Both the position numbers and the translations under genes were made by a program. The notes beneath the pieces are model-generated. The model saw nothing but the letters and a program-made list of their open reading frames with translations. It searched no databases and was not told where the DNA came from. Below, piece by piece: positions 23,870 through 37,611 of a stretch of 64,000 nt of DNA (the first letter of the stretch is position 1; each line of letters begins with the position of its first letter). Location of the stretch: positions 1,984,001-2,048,000 of the forward strand of contig CP071497.1 in assembly GCA_017354895.1 (NCBI GenBank), written 5' to 3'. This stretch comes from Podospora comata. Taxonomy: Eukaryota; Ascomycota; Sordariomycetes; Sordariales; Podosporaceae.

Positions 23870-26800
23870 ATGATTCCTGGCGAATCTGTGTCCTGGTCAG
23901 GTCAACCTGCCACGGACTACGAAAAGCCAGAGGCATTGAACCCTCAAATCTTCACACGGGGCCCTCAGCTGGATGGCGAAGCCACTCTACATGGCTACGA
24001 GGACCCGAGCCCTCCCGGGGACACCAAAAAATTTCGTGGAGAGAGCTTATGGTATGTTGGGAGGGAGAATTTATGTCCTTTTTCATGCCTGTTAATTGAC
24101 ACTTGAGGTTTCATAAGGCGAGTATTGGACGAGAGACATAAACGTAAGATCCCCAGACATGGACGCGGCCGAGTATCGCCGCCATATCAACTAACTAGAT
24201 GTTACGGATCTAGATGATCGCATTCTCTGGGTGGGTCATTGCCTGTGCTTCTTTGCACCCGAATACCGGACTAACCAAGGCTTCTGAGTGGTAGCACAAT
24301 AGGCAATGGTATGTGCCCTATTTCTCAACAGAATAGGTGTTGAGGACTTATTAATCGCTGGTAAAGGACTTTTTTTAGGAAGTGGGAGATCACTTGCGAG
24401 CGCGGGTCCTGGCGGTGCAGTTATCTGTTACATACTCATAGGAACAGGTAAGATGTTTGATTGTTACCAGCACTTCAACCCGATGGCATGAAGCTAATTC
24501 ATACACAACCATTTAGTCATTGCCTCAGTGATAAGCTGTCTCGTCAGTTCAGAATTTCCATTTATTTTGTGTCATTTGTCCCGACCTACTAACCGTGACG
24601 TCCCACAGGGTGAAATGACTGCGTTGATGCCGGTCAACGCCCCTGTCATGGAATTTCCCCGCCGTTTCATGAGTCGAGGTGTAGGATTTGCTGTTGGGTG
24701 GGTCTATTGGTTGGTATTTCATGATTCGCAGTGAATATGCTACTGTAAAGGCTTGTCCCATACCCTGACAACTCCGTGTCCAAACAGGTTTGCATACGCT
24801 GTGCTGGCTGGTGAGCAGCTAGTGGCAGTATCGAATGCCATCAAATTCCGTTATGATGACGGAATAACTTCTCTCAATTGGGAGGTGGGTCAAAGGGTTG
24901 ATAATGCCGTGTGGATATCCGTGTTTTTGATTCTGGTCATATTGTTCAATATGTTTCCAGTCCGAGTAAGTATGACCTGTCGGAAACTCTAGCAGATCCT
25001 TGCTAATGCTGCCATGCAAGGTGTTTGGGGAATTGGAATACATTTTCGGCTGTTTCAAGCTCATGTTTATCATATTACTGATCATGGTGGGTGCAGCTTC
25101 TGGTGTCTTGGATTATCACTATTCCTTTGTCTCCGTGTTACTCATATTGGTGATGATTAGATGATGTTTTTTCTATCTATTGTTCAGCGTCAGTTTACAC
25201 CTTCCACTACCCCATTTGTTCCGGCCTGCCAGCTACTTACATTACGTCGTCGAAGCTCGAGGGGAAGCCTACTATCATGAACCTCTTGGCACTCGATGTG
25301 AGTTCTGATACACCAACGGGACAGGGCATGGCTGACGACCCACACAGATTGGAATCATCCTTACTCGTTTTTCAACCTCGTGTACAACGTTAAGGACGAG
25401 AATCTGAAAGTCGAGCATTCCATTGAAGGGGCACTGGGAACTCTTCTAGGTGTCTGGTAAGCACGATACTCAGCTGTCGTGATTGGCCGTTGACGTGGCT
25501 AAGACTCCGCGCATAGGACAACATTCACGAGTGTCATGTTCTCTTATATCGGCATGGATATCGTCGCAGCTACAGCAGCAGAGAGCCGAGCATTGAGTGA
25601 CGTCGAGAGCATGAAAATGGCCGCTCGCAAAATCAACCTTCGTGTCATTACGTTGTATTCGCTGGCCATGCTCACCGCATCGTTTGTTGTCCCCATGGAC
25701 CACCCTTTCATCAATGGCCACAGTACCTCGGTCGGTGCACGCTCCATTTTCATTATCGCCGTCGTGGAGGCTGGCATGCCCAAAGTTGCCCACTTTTTCA
25801 ACGCAGTCTTTGTTTTCTCGGCCTTCACTTGCGGTATTAACTCTATGTATATCGCGACGAGGGTTTTGCATACCCTGGCTCTTCGCGGTCAGACCAGCCC
25901 TGAGTTTATTACGAGACGTCTTCGCCAGTGTCGATCTGGGGTGCCAGTGAGAGCGGTTTTGATGACAGGTGCCATCATGATGGTCGCTTACATGGGCCGT
26001 GAAGGCTCAGTTGGGGCAGTAAGTACTACTGCCCTTCTGAGTGGACATCTGCTGATTCAAAATGCTACAATTAGAGACTTGACGAGCTAGCCAACAACTG
26101 CACTGTATCCTGTAAGTCCCTCTTCCCTATCTCACCATGCATGCTTTGAAACCCGAGTGAGACCGACTGGCTAATGAAACATGCACAGGTCTCGTGTAAG
26201 TGAAAGCTATATTTACCGGATTTCTTTCTAGATTCTGGGTCAGCCTTTTGAGAAAAACGCCAGGGTACTGATGAATGTGTCTAGTGTTTATGCCTCCATA
26301 TGTGCAACCTATCTGTACTTTTTCCGGACGTGAGTCTTCCACAAGTTGAATTTCTGAGTCATTTGCAGCTCTGACATCTCACCTCTAGACTTGAAGATGC
26401 CAAAATATACGGCAATACGTCTGAGTCACAGGCAGCGAGCTATGATCGAGACAACCCTCGGTATCCATACAAGTCCCACGGGCAATGGCTCAAAGCTTGC
26501 TATGGTTTAGTTGCTTGTGTCGTTCTTATCCTCTTCAACGGGGTAGGTGCGTTTATTGAGCCCTTCAGCATTCGCAAGTTCATTGCTGCTTATATTAGTG
26601 TAAGTGCTCGAGCTCAGGCGGATTGCCAACGCAGCGCATGATACTGACCAGTCATAGCTTCCGGTGTTCATTTTACTCATCTTGTGTTATAATATCCGTA
26701 AACACGGGTTCCGGTTTAGGGATTGGTGGACAGACAAGTCGGGCGACTTGAGCCAGACCGTGCAGGCTTCAAGCCATACGCGGAAGGGAAGGCTCGAGTT

Positions 26801-26870
26801 CCCTGACAGTGGCATCACAAGACACAACTGGGCAGTCTTTGTTCATTGGGTCTGGGTATGGCTGAAGTAA
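23870..26870 (+). CDS. Amino-acid permease (APC superfamily, YAT type), 18 proposed exons
   Basis: A plasma-membrane amino-acid/H+ symporter by family. Phase-consistent exons: 23,870-24,035 (or to 24,051), 24,118-24,143, 24,214-24,230, 24,295-24,308, 24,367-24,447, 24,517-24,542, 24,609-24,709, 24,788-24,965, 25,021-25,090, 25,161-25,188, 25,233-25,297, 25,348-25,456, 25,517-26,018, 26,075-26,111, 26,189-26,195, 26,285-26,329, 26,389-26,599, 26,658-26,870; about 631 residues. Spliced, the first membrane helix reads MIAFSGTIGNGLFLGSG, the YAT signature. LGEMTALMPV, GWVYWFAYAVLAGEQL, ELEYIFGCFK and the GMDIVAATAAESRALSDVE loop follow, and the tail is cytosolic and hydrophilic. Exons of 14 and 7 nt are required. 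Weak points are the exon 1/2 junction, where the strongest donor (GTATGT, 24,052) gives the wrong frame, and exons 9-11 (25,021-25,297), where phase fits but family similarity is low. Substrate cannot be told. Confidence 0.85.
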
Positions 26871-27688
26871 AGTGGATATAGCTAAACAGCAACGCTGCAC
26901 CTCTTAAGTTTGTGGAGATGAAAGTACTGAAGTATTATGGCGAAGCTATTGTGTATAGTTATATTCCGGGGGCTTGGGAGAATCTGCCCCGTTGCTAGTT
27001 AGCTGCTTCTCGTATCAATCTCATGCCCCGGCACACTCGTGCAAGAAAATTCAAGGTGGTTATCGAATCAAAGGCCCGACAAAATAATCAAGAAGAGCTT
27101 AGGGGTCATTGAACATTCATCATGTTGCTATACTCGAGGCCTATATTCTATACCGCCTGTAACTAGGTAACAAAGTTCCTCCGAACTGTTGTTATCTCCG
27201 TTTCCTGTCCATAACGTACCGGGAAAGATATTGATATATATAGAGATCGTTTGTTTTGTCTGAAAAACTGAAAGAAACACTTCGAAGTCACCACATGTCA
27301 TTGGTGAAACAGAGCTTTGGTTTGAATCAATTAGAGGCCAACGATATGGCTACAGACAAAACTAAACACTCGTTTTGATGCTATGATTCTACCGTTCTCA
27401 TATACACAGTGTAGGCATACAACCAAACGCACTGCCATATTATACACATACACACGCCTTGTCCCATTGTCAAACCAAACCCACGACTTATACCGACAGA
27501 TCAGGACAGCCCAGAGGTACACACGTAGGAGCAGGCATTGCCAGTTGCAAAAAATGCCCATATCTAATTGGAAACGCCCCATGATGCACCATGCCAGTGA
27601 AAAAGGCCCTTTGATAATTTACATTATACATACGCATTCAACCCGGAAAAGACAAGTGAATGACGCTACCCCTGCAAGTGATACTCAT
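26871..27688. other. Convergent intergenic region
   Basis: It holds the 3' flanks of the permease and KGD2. AT-richer patches (for example near 27,230-27,250 and 27,600-27,640) would suit 3' untranslated regions. No gene is seen. Confidence 0.5.
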
Positions 27689-29179
27689 CTACAAAAGCAT
27701 CTTACGGGGATCCTCAATGTACTCCTTTACCTTGACCAAGAACTGCACGGCCTCTCTGCCGTCAAGAAGACGATGGTCATAGGTAAGTGCCAGGTACATC
27801 ATGGGACGGATCTCAATCTTGCCATTGATGACAACTGGGCGCTCCTTAGTGGCATGAAGACCAAGCACGGCGCTTTGGGGAAGGTTGATGATGGGGGTGC
27901 CCATGAGGGAACCGAAGACACCACCGTTGCTGATGGTGAAGGTACCGCCAGCCATGTCCTCAATAGTGAGCTTGCCGTCGCGAGCCTGTTAAAAGGGTTC
28001 CCATGTTAGGGTCTGAGACTTGCAGAGCTTTTTTGCAAATGGTGATTTTAGACGTACCTTCTTGCCCAGCTCAGCGATGGACCTCTCGATGCCAACAAGA
28101 TCCATAGCCTCAGCGTTGCGGACAACAGGGGTAACGAGGCCCTTCTCAGTAGCAACAGCAACGCTGATGTCGACGTAGTCCCTGTAGACGATGGTATCAC
28201 CGCCATTGGGACCTTCAATCGAGGCGTTGACGGCAGGAATATCGCGCATGGCAAGTACGGCAGCACGCGAGAAAGCGCTCATGAAGCCAAGCTTGACACC
28301 AGTCTTCTTGAGAACCTCCTCCTTGTACTTATTGCGGAATTCCATCAGAGCTGACATGTCGACCTCGTTGAATGTGGTCAGAGAAGCGGCGGTGTTTTGA
28401 GACTGCTTCAAGCGCTCGGCAATGCGAAGACGCATCCGGTTCATCTTGACCTGTTGGGCTTCAGTCAGCAAAAGGGCACGCTTAGCCGGCAGTGTGATTG
28501 TGCAAGTATAATCGTACCCTCTTCTCCTCGCGGTTGCCCAGAGTGGCGGGTTTCTCAGGGGCGGCCGCTGGAGCGGGCTTGCTCTTGGGTTCTGGTGTCT
28601 CCTGTTTAGGAGGGGCAGGGGCAGAGGCAACAGGCTTGCTCTCCTCCTGCTTGGGCTCGGGAGCCTTCTCAGGCTCGGCCTTCTTTTCGGGAGCCGATTC
28701 CTTGGGCTCAGCGGCAGGCTTGTCGCCCGACGGCGCACCTCCAAGCTCGATACGCACGAGATCCTGGCCAACAACGACGGTATCCTCCTCGTTGGCGAGG
28801 AACTCCTTGATGACACCGGCCTCAGGAGCATTGACAGCAACATCAATCTGTTGCGTTACGGCACATCAGTTAGACCGGAAGCAAGTGACACAAAAGGACT
28901 TCGCGGAAGAGCCCTGATGGGCTGGGCTATGCGTACCTTGTCGGTCTCAATGGTCGCAATCTCCTCATCCTGCTCAACAAAGTCACCAACTGACTTGTTC
29001 CACTGCTTCAGAGTACCCTCGCTGATCGACTCGGCCATTTGCGGCACCTTGACGATCTTGTCGGCATATGTCCGCACATGTTGGAACTGCAGGGGCAGTT
29101 GTCGCAGGGCTGTATTGTTGTTGTAGAGCGCAAATTTGGGAGCAGCGCGAGCCGCAAGGCGGAGACCTCTGTACACCAT
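27689..29179 (-). CDS. KGD2: Dihydrolipoamide succinyltransferase, E2 of the 2-oxoglutarate dehydrogenase complex
   Basis: Mitochondrial matrix enzyme that transfers the succinyl group from lipoamide to CoA in the TCA cycle. Exons on the minus strand are 29,179-28,937, 28,847-28,518, 28,450-28,058 and 27,985-27,689 (420 residues). The N-terminus is Arg/Ala-rich with no early acids, as in a mitochondrial presequence. The lipoyl domain (residues about 42-115) carries the lipoylated lysine in ETDK at residue 81, immediately before intron 1. An Ala/Pro/Lys/Glu linker follows, then the catalytic domain beginning [15 protein letters not shown]. The active-site motif DHRLLDG lies near the C-terminus. 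There is no E1/E3-binding domain, as usual for eukaryotic KGD2. The gene is divergent from the NDUFB9 homologue. Confidence 0.97.
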
Positions 29180-30167
29180 ATTGTCGACGTGCGTATGCTA
29201 GGACGAGTATGCGGTTGTTTAATGCGGGAATTCGTAGATCGGGTGCAGCACGAGCCTGGGTTCGGCAGAGAGACGCGGGAGGTTCGAGTCAACAGCTTTT
29301 TTGGCTGGGAAAGAGCGCAAGGCAGGGTGAGGTCACAAACAAAAGATGCCGCGTAAAGACCGCACTGGGCAACCAAATGATGAATTTGACGTTGTGCGCT
29401 GCGACGGGCTGGTCGAGACGTTGAGGGAGGAGTCTTGAGAGTGAGGAGTGATGTGTAGGCAAGAGGTTGAATTGCGCCGTTGAGACAGGAGGTTGTTTTC
29501 CGAAATCCAGGTTGGAAAAAAATAGCTACGGCGTCCAGTTGGCAGACTCACAATCCTTGCACGAAGCACACAGCTGGGAGCGGCGCCACGGCGCTGCCGG
29601 CGCATCACGGCTAACATATTGCACGGCCTCCACTCGCCAACCGTCTGGTGACCTCAACTTGCAGCAGCTTTGGCGTGGCGGCCAAAGTACTCACCGGGGC
29701 CGCACGGGTCTCTCTAGGCTCGGCAATATGGAACGGAACGTCAGCGCCTTGGGACTCAAACGTCGTTGGCTAGGTAGGCGGTCTGACAGTCGGGAGCCCC
29801 ACCGACCGGTGCTTGGGCGGTTGCAGCTTAATCCGCTCCGGCAGCCCATCTCGCGGGTTCGGGTTGGAGAAGCAGCAGTGAGCCACCGTACCCACGATGA
29901 AACTGTCGCCTGAGGCAGAAACACCTTGCAGCTTGGCAGCAAGCTCCCTCCAATCCACTTTGTCATTTGAGCTCAAACCCGACGACCTCATATCCACGTC
30001 CGCAACCCTCGTCCACCCCCTGCTATTGGACCTGGGACTAACGCTGCTTGATCTTTCGAATCTGCTTTCTGGGCCTTGACGCTCAGCACGGCGGTTGAGG
30101 CGCCGAACACACTGCAACCCAGATTGACCGAGGTTTCCGACGTCACGATCCCGCAAAGCTGCCCATT
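29180..30167. promoter_or_regulatory. Divergent promoter region of KGD2 and the complex I B22 gene
   Basis: About 1 kb lies between the two start codons. Overlapping open frames of 90-148 codons on both strands show no recognisable similarity and look like chance frames in GC-rich DNA. Both flanking genes encode mitochondrial energy-metabolism proteins, so a shared regulatory region is plausible, though only inferred. Confidence 0.5.
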
Positions 30168-30742
30168 ATGTCCTCCCGGATGGCGGCCTTGTCAGTTATA
30201 TCCCCACATCTTCACCATACCATGTCACAGGTCGTCCACTGACATCGTCTTCTAGGTCGCTTTATCGCCGCTCTTTGAAGCTCGCGCTCGACTGGTCGGT
30301 ACACCGTGATGTCTGGCGCGGCCAGGCGCTCTACATCCGCTCCCTGTTTGAGAAGAACCGGGCTGTCACCGACCCCAGACTACAGCGTGTACGCTTTCTA
30401 TCCGACGACCCTTGATGCCGAAGACAGGAGATATGGCAACTGACAAGAAGGTTCACGAACATGTACAGGCGCTGTTGAAAGAGACAGAGAAGTTGTTGGA
30501 GAAGTGGAAGCACCCCGACCCTTATATCCCCCCAACGGCCCCCGGAGGTATGCCCCACACAACCTCTATAACCTATTGATGCAAGATATACTGACAATAT
30601 TCCTCAGGATCCAAGTACGAGAGAAACTTGCCAGTCCCCAACCTCGACCGTGAGTCTACAGCACTCCCTATCATTCTCAATGTGCAAGTCGCCTGGCTGA
30701 CATATGTTTTCGTGTGCAGCTCCCCCGCCGCTCAAGTTCTGA
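30168..30742 (+). CDS. NADH:ubiquinone oxidoreductase (complex I) B22 subunit, LYR family
   Basis: Accessory subunit of mitochondrial complex I, homologous to human NDUFB9/LYRM3. Exons are 30,168-30,190, 30,256-30,388, 30,448-30,547, 30,608-30,649 and 30,720-30,742, giving 106 residues. The spliced N-terminus MSSRMAALSLYRRSLKLALDW contains the LYR tripeptide followed by the basic residues typical of LYRM proteins. Conserved later blocks are LLxETEKLLEKWKHPDPYIPPTAPGG and SKYERNLPVPN, ending in PPPPLKF. The first intron has an unusual GTCAGT donor. Intron 2 has an alternative junction (donor 30,387) that would add a few residues; I chose the version with GTACGC and AAG. Exons are small for so short a protein. 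Confidence 0.9.
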
Positions 30743-31867
<1,125 letters not shown>

Positions 31868-34313
31868 TTTGATAGAGTTGAGTGGGTGGAAAAGTTGAGA
31901 AAAAGTTAGTGTAGTTGGGCAAGGACGAGAGACTCAAAGGTCTGGATGAGTTGGTTGATGGTAGAGCGGAAGTTTGCTGATGGAAAATGGAATGGATGGG
32001 AGAAGCAGAGTGCTGGTGGGGGATGTGTGAGTTAAGTAGTTTTCGCGTAGAGCGCCAGATCACGGATCACCCACGCCTTTCACAGTGTTGATCGGGGCCA
32101 ATGGGGCTAGTCCCAAAACAGGGCGTGGCAGCTGGTGTGGCACCCCAGGCTGCAAGGGTAAAAAAATCGGGCAGAACAACCACAAAGCCGGCAATTGGGT
32201 GGTTGCAGCGCAGCGACCAGCAAAAACTGAATCAGGCTGCCCACAAAAAAAAGGGCCACAGACCAGGAACGCTTGTCTCGATTTTGATGTTCCTGATTGT
32301 ACAAATATCGCGCCATCCCCCGACCGCGTTCTGTTGTGCATCCTAACTGACTGCACTCCATGGTCCCTTTTTTTTCTTCTCTCCTGCCACTGCGCGTCTT
32401 CGAAAAATGAAAAAACAGGGGCCATCCTCTGTGATTCGACACCGGCAAAATCAGAGCAATCACAACAATCCACAGCACTAGCAACCACAACCACCCTGCC
32501 CTCTTTGGTCATGGAGCTTGGCTGACTGATTTACTCAGATCACTTGGACTCATCTGACCGCTCTGCCCCAGGCCGCCTCGACCCTCGAACCCCAGTACCT
32601 GAAGTTCATTGCAACTCAGTCTGGTCTCCCAGCCGACCTGACTTTGCTCTTGTCGTTCCTGTTGTTTGTTTGGCTTTTTGTGCCATTTTTGTCCATCAAA
32701 ATTGACCGAGCGTGTGGGTTTCGCTCATCCGAGTCTTTTTAGGACCCTCTGGTCTGTCTACCTTGTGTGTTGAAGCATGGTTCATTCCGGAATGGACTGG
32801 TTGGGTTCGCTTGGCATGTGGGGGGTTTGGTCAACCCAGGCTGACAAGTCCATCATGACTTATCCTTGGACTGGGCAGATATATGCTCTTTTTACGTCCT
32901 CAAGGAGGTACAGTACTGGTATAAACTCGCATTTTAGGTCGATTTGACCTGGACTCTTTAAGATTGGGGCTTGATTTTTGGGTTCAGGGAACCTGAAGCG
33001 TCCAAAAAGGCTGCTTGACCCTTTTTGAAAACAAGTAGGTGCTCTTGGAGCCTCATACACATTCACATGTGGGTTTTTGTGCCATATTGGGTCAGGATTG
33101 GGCCCAAAAGTAGATATAGCCTCACCAGTCAAGCTTTTGCCCCATGATACCCCAGATCCCCCAGATCTCCGGATCGTGTGAAACCCCATCCGGGCAGGGC
33201 ATCCGCTCTCTCGGGCCGAGCTGCGTGACAGATCTAGAACCCTTCAGGCTCGTCTTCTCTCCCATGCGGCCCTTCCCGCAGCTGCCAACCCTGGGTCAAA
33301 GTCCATCTGCATCCGCAATTGTCATGTGTCATCAGGGTGAGAGTGGCTCTTCCCCAGGTCTTGGAAGCGGACGGAGATGGCAGTTGAGCAGGACAGAGCC
33401 AACCAAGGCCGGCCTCGGATGGCATGGAGTTCTGTAAGGCTGGAGGGTGTTGACACACACCTAGGTGTGCCTGCTAAAGCAGCTCCCCTGAGGAGCCAAG
33501 GAGGCTCCATCAGTCCATCCCATGTGTCACTGTGTCAATGTATCAGGGCATAATCCACCTAGCTTTCACATCTCTATCCTTGGTGGAACGCCGGACACGT
33601 TCTCCGTCGATTGTCATGGAATAAACAGGCAGATTTACACATCTCAGGAGAACCAAGGTGAACGGACCCTGATTCCTGGCCGCTGTGGCCGGGATTCTGA
33701 GAGTCGAGGTTTAATGGAGAGGCAGATACAGAAAGAACGAAAGAGAGAAAGAAACCCGAACGACACGCCGGGTTGCGGATGGCTGGCGCATGAGCTGTCG
33801 TCGAGGCTCACATCAGGCCTGGCCCGCCTTGCACCACAACTGAGATTCCACCACCAAGTTCCGACAGGGTTGCCCTGCTGGGCGGGGCCCTGATTTCCCA
33901 GCAAAGCTCGAGAAAAAAATACCAGCCGCAGATCTGGAGTGTGCATTATTTCTGGTCGGGTGCTGCTATGCCCCATTCGGAGCCTGAGGAGCGTGTTGTG
34001 GCGCTTGGACCACCGCGTCACCTTGCAACTTTGGACCGGGGCTGCCTTCCTTTGTGCCTTATTTTTTTGCCAAATCAAGCGGCATGTCCCCACCTTTCGG
34101 CGCGGTACTCAAATCAATCAGTCAATCAGCACCACGGCACTCGCATGTCGCGTCAGCTACAAAAGGCCCATCCCCCCTCGCCGGCTGCATTTCTTCCTCC
34201 ATCAACCAACTCTCCCACAAACTCTTCCACGCCCATCAAATCGCCAGATTCATCCAGAACTTCGGTTCACTTCGTCTTACTTACCCAACAACCCATCTTA
34301 AAAAAACGCCAAA
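31868..34313. promoter_or_regulatory. H2A-H2B divergent intergenic region
   Basis: About 2.45 kb separates the two histone start codons. A CCAAT pentamer occurs at 32,098-32,102 and its complement ATTGG at 32,194-32,198, both about 230-330 bp upstream of H2A; such boxes are common in histone promoters, but also occur by chance. The H2B side has a pyrimidine-rich leader (about 34,190-34,310). Open frames within it have no recognisable similarity. Confidence 0.55.
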
Positions 34314-34880
<567 letters not shown>

Positions 34881-35372
34881 GTGGTTGGATGATCTTGTCT
34901 TTTCTCTCTCTTTTTTCTCAATAGGGCATAGGATTTGCTTTGGCATTTGGGAGTCATGATGAGGCTTGCGCCAGGGCACACAATCCTTGGGGTCTCTTAA
35001 TGCAACGCGTCACGGATGGTCTGCTTTTTATGGGGGCAATGTTTTTTTATCGGTCAATTACGGGGTTTTTGCGGTTGTACACTATATACCTTGATATCAG
35101 GGTTTCGGGCGAAATGAAATCGTGCATATGAACAAATCCACCTGGTCTCCATCGGTAAATGTGACAATCGGTACTCTCTTGTTTGCACTTCTACCTCTCC
35201 ATGTCTAGTTTCGTGTTGGTCTATTGGAAATAATAGAACTCAACATCCAGACATCGCGGCACAGATAACTAACACACGAACATGTTACGTATTTCGGACC
35301 TACATAATCCCTTTTGGACTATTCATGATGATGGTTTGCGAAAAAAAATAATCTCAAAACTCCCAACACACA
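34881..35372. other. Convergent intergenic region between H2B and Sqs1
   Basis: It holds a T-rich H2B 3' flank and the Sqs1 3' flank. Nothing else is seen. Confidence 0.5.
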
Positions 35373-37611
35373 TCATGTACGACCAAGGCCAGCCTTCGAC
35401 TTCTTGACGACTTGAGCGACGGGCTCCAAGATCCCCTTGTTCTCCAAGGCTCCCAAAGCCATGCCTTTGCTCCAGCCCATCTTCTCCAACATGGCACGAC
35501 CTTTATTTTCCTGGCCCAACTCAGGGGCAGAGGCGCCAACCACCTCTCCTTCTCGAAGTACCAGGGCTTTTACGCTCACATGTGCACTTCCTCTGAATCC
35601 ATCCCGGGGAGTGTCGCCCCGTGGACCAGCTACATCAGCCCGGGGGAAGTACTTGCGCCCCACCCGGCGGGCGGCACCATCTACCTGGCGTGTCGCTTCT
35701 GTGATCTGGTGCGGTTTGAATGTAATGGTCCGCTTGCTCCGGTAGAGAACCGGCCGGCGTGTTGTGCCCTTTCCGGTAGACTGGGACTTGACATTGAATT
35801 TCAAGGCAAGCTGGTGGAGGACCATACGCCCATGTTTGTCGAGCGGGGGGAATTCGAGACTGTCACCGAGTTAGCCTACGTTTGTTCTAGCTCCGATGCC
35901 TCAAATGCCTTACCGCTCATCCGAGCTGATCAGAAAAGCCACCAGCTCAGTTTTGAAGTCTTCCAGTCTAAGGCCCACTGGATACTTGACGCGCAAATCG
36001 TCGGGGCTGGCGTTCTTGTCAAGAAGACCCTGACCACGTAATGACTCACGGGCAAGCTTGCGCTCTTTCTTTCGTTCCCGATCGCGTGACCAATCCAACT
36101 TCAGTTTTGCCTCGATTTCAGAATCCGAAATGTTGAAGTTGGGTGGTTGTTTGGAGCGTCGCTTGCGGGGGACTGGCACAGTCCAGTCGGCAAGATCCAG
36201 ATCATCAAATGCATCAGCAACGGAGCTGGCATTCGCAGATTTGGCGAACGATGAGGATGTTGCCCTTTTCTGGCCTCCCTTCTTCGCCCCTCGCTTGCTT
36301 ACTCCGAAAGACTGGGGTATCAAAACAAGCTCATCGCTCCCCAACCCAAGCTCTTCCTGCTTGGCAAGAAGTCGTGCAAGCTCCTCATCATCCATATCGG
36401 CGTCCATATCGGCGTCTTCATCTGGCTCATCGTTCTCATCCCCGTCATCTTCGTCGGCATCACTAAGACCAGAACCACTAGACTCAGCTTGTTGTTCGTC
36501 GCCTGACAAATCTTCAACCACCGGCATGTCATTCTCGTCACCGGAGCCGAGGTTGAGAGCGAAATTGTCACCCCCAAGATCCCGACGGTTGTTGAATGAA
36601 CGTAGCTGGTCTGAAATAAAGTCATCCTCTGGGTTGGCACTCATGTTGGCGATATAATCTGCCAGAATGGCGTCCTCTTCATCATCTTCGTCGGTTTTGG
36701 GAATCTTGGAAGCTTTTGAACGGCTGCGCTGGCGTCCTGCTCGTTTTTCGCGGGCTATAGGAATCACTTCGAGATCATCACGGAGGCTCGTTTCCTCTGC
36801 AGCTGTAGGTTTGGTCTTATGACCGGTCGGAGTTATGGCGGTTGTGGTATTGGTAGCAACGCCGTTACGAACCACAAAGTTGCTTTGCGGAACTGTTTTG
36901 ACGTTACCTGCACGGCCTCTGAAGAGGATAACTTCCTCGCTGGATTCAGATTCGGCCAATGAGGGCTTCCGAATGGGAACCAGGGGTGGCGGATGGACAG
37001 CACGGTGTTTGTCTCGGATAGCTTTATCTCCGCTCACGTCGAAGAAAAAGAGGTCTTGTGCCTGTTCTTGGGGAGTCTCGCTGGAGGGGTTGTCTTGAGA
37101 CGTCGAGTTGGAAAGAACCATCTTGCCCTTGGCCGCTGAATCTAGCTCAACGAGAGTCGTCTTCTCTATGACAGCCTCCGCGGATACGTTGAGGTTGACG
37201 TCTACGGTAGTGATGTCCATGTCGTCGGCCTTGCTCTCTGTAGCCTCGCCAGGGGGAACTTTGTCTTGTTCGATATCTTCAAGAAGTTTTAAAGGCTCGC
37301 TGTATCCAGCACTAACAAATGATACAGGCTTTTGTCGAAGTTTCACCGTACCGGAAGTCCAGGCTGAGTCAAGGTGGTGGGACTGAGTGTTCCTAACCTC
37401 ATCCTTCAAAGAGAAGTCTGTTGGTGTTAGATGAGCTAAGTCCTGCAACCAAGCCAGGGCGAAATCTGGAAATCGTACCATTTGAGTGCGCGACACTCTG
37501 GAAAAACGTCGTTGAGGAAAAGGAACTGACATGGCCCTGGACTCCGGGGGTAGATCGAAGGAGAGCAGCCTTGGGGCCTGCATATGGCCGCTTTCCCCTC
37601 TTTGGTGGCAT
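35373..37611 (-). CDS. SQS1: Sqs1-type protein (R3H and G-patch), pre-mRNA splicing/ribosome factor
   Basis: Homologue of yeast Sqs1/Pfa1, which binds and stimulates the DEAH helicase Prp43 in splicing and ribosome maturation. Exons on the minus strand are 37,611-37,531, 37,442-35,914 and 35,859-35,373, giving 698 residues. It starts MPPKRGKRPYAGPKAALLR; after intron 1 comes FSLKDEVRNTQSHH. A long acidic middle (Asp/Glu runs near residues 380-420) is followed by a Lys/Arg-rich segment. Intron 2 falls just before the R3H region (SSDERLEFPPLDKHGRMVLHQLALKF). The C-terminal G-patch reads GRAMLEKMGWSKGMALG and the protein ends KAGLGRT. The first intron uses a GTCAGT donor. It is divergent from ATG4. 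Confidence 0.9.

Noticed and set aside
29467-30156. Overlapping frames of 128-148 codons on both strands between KGD2 and the B22 gene
   Set aside because: The frames overlap each other, have no family similarity and lie in GC-rich promoter DNA.
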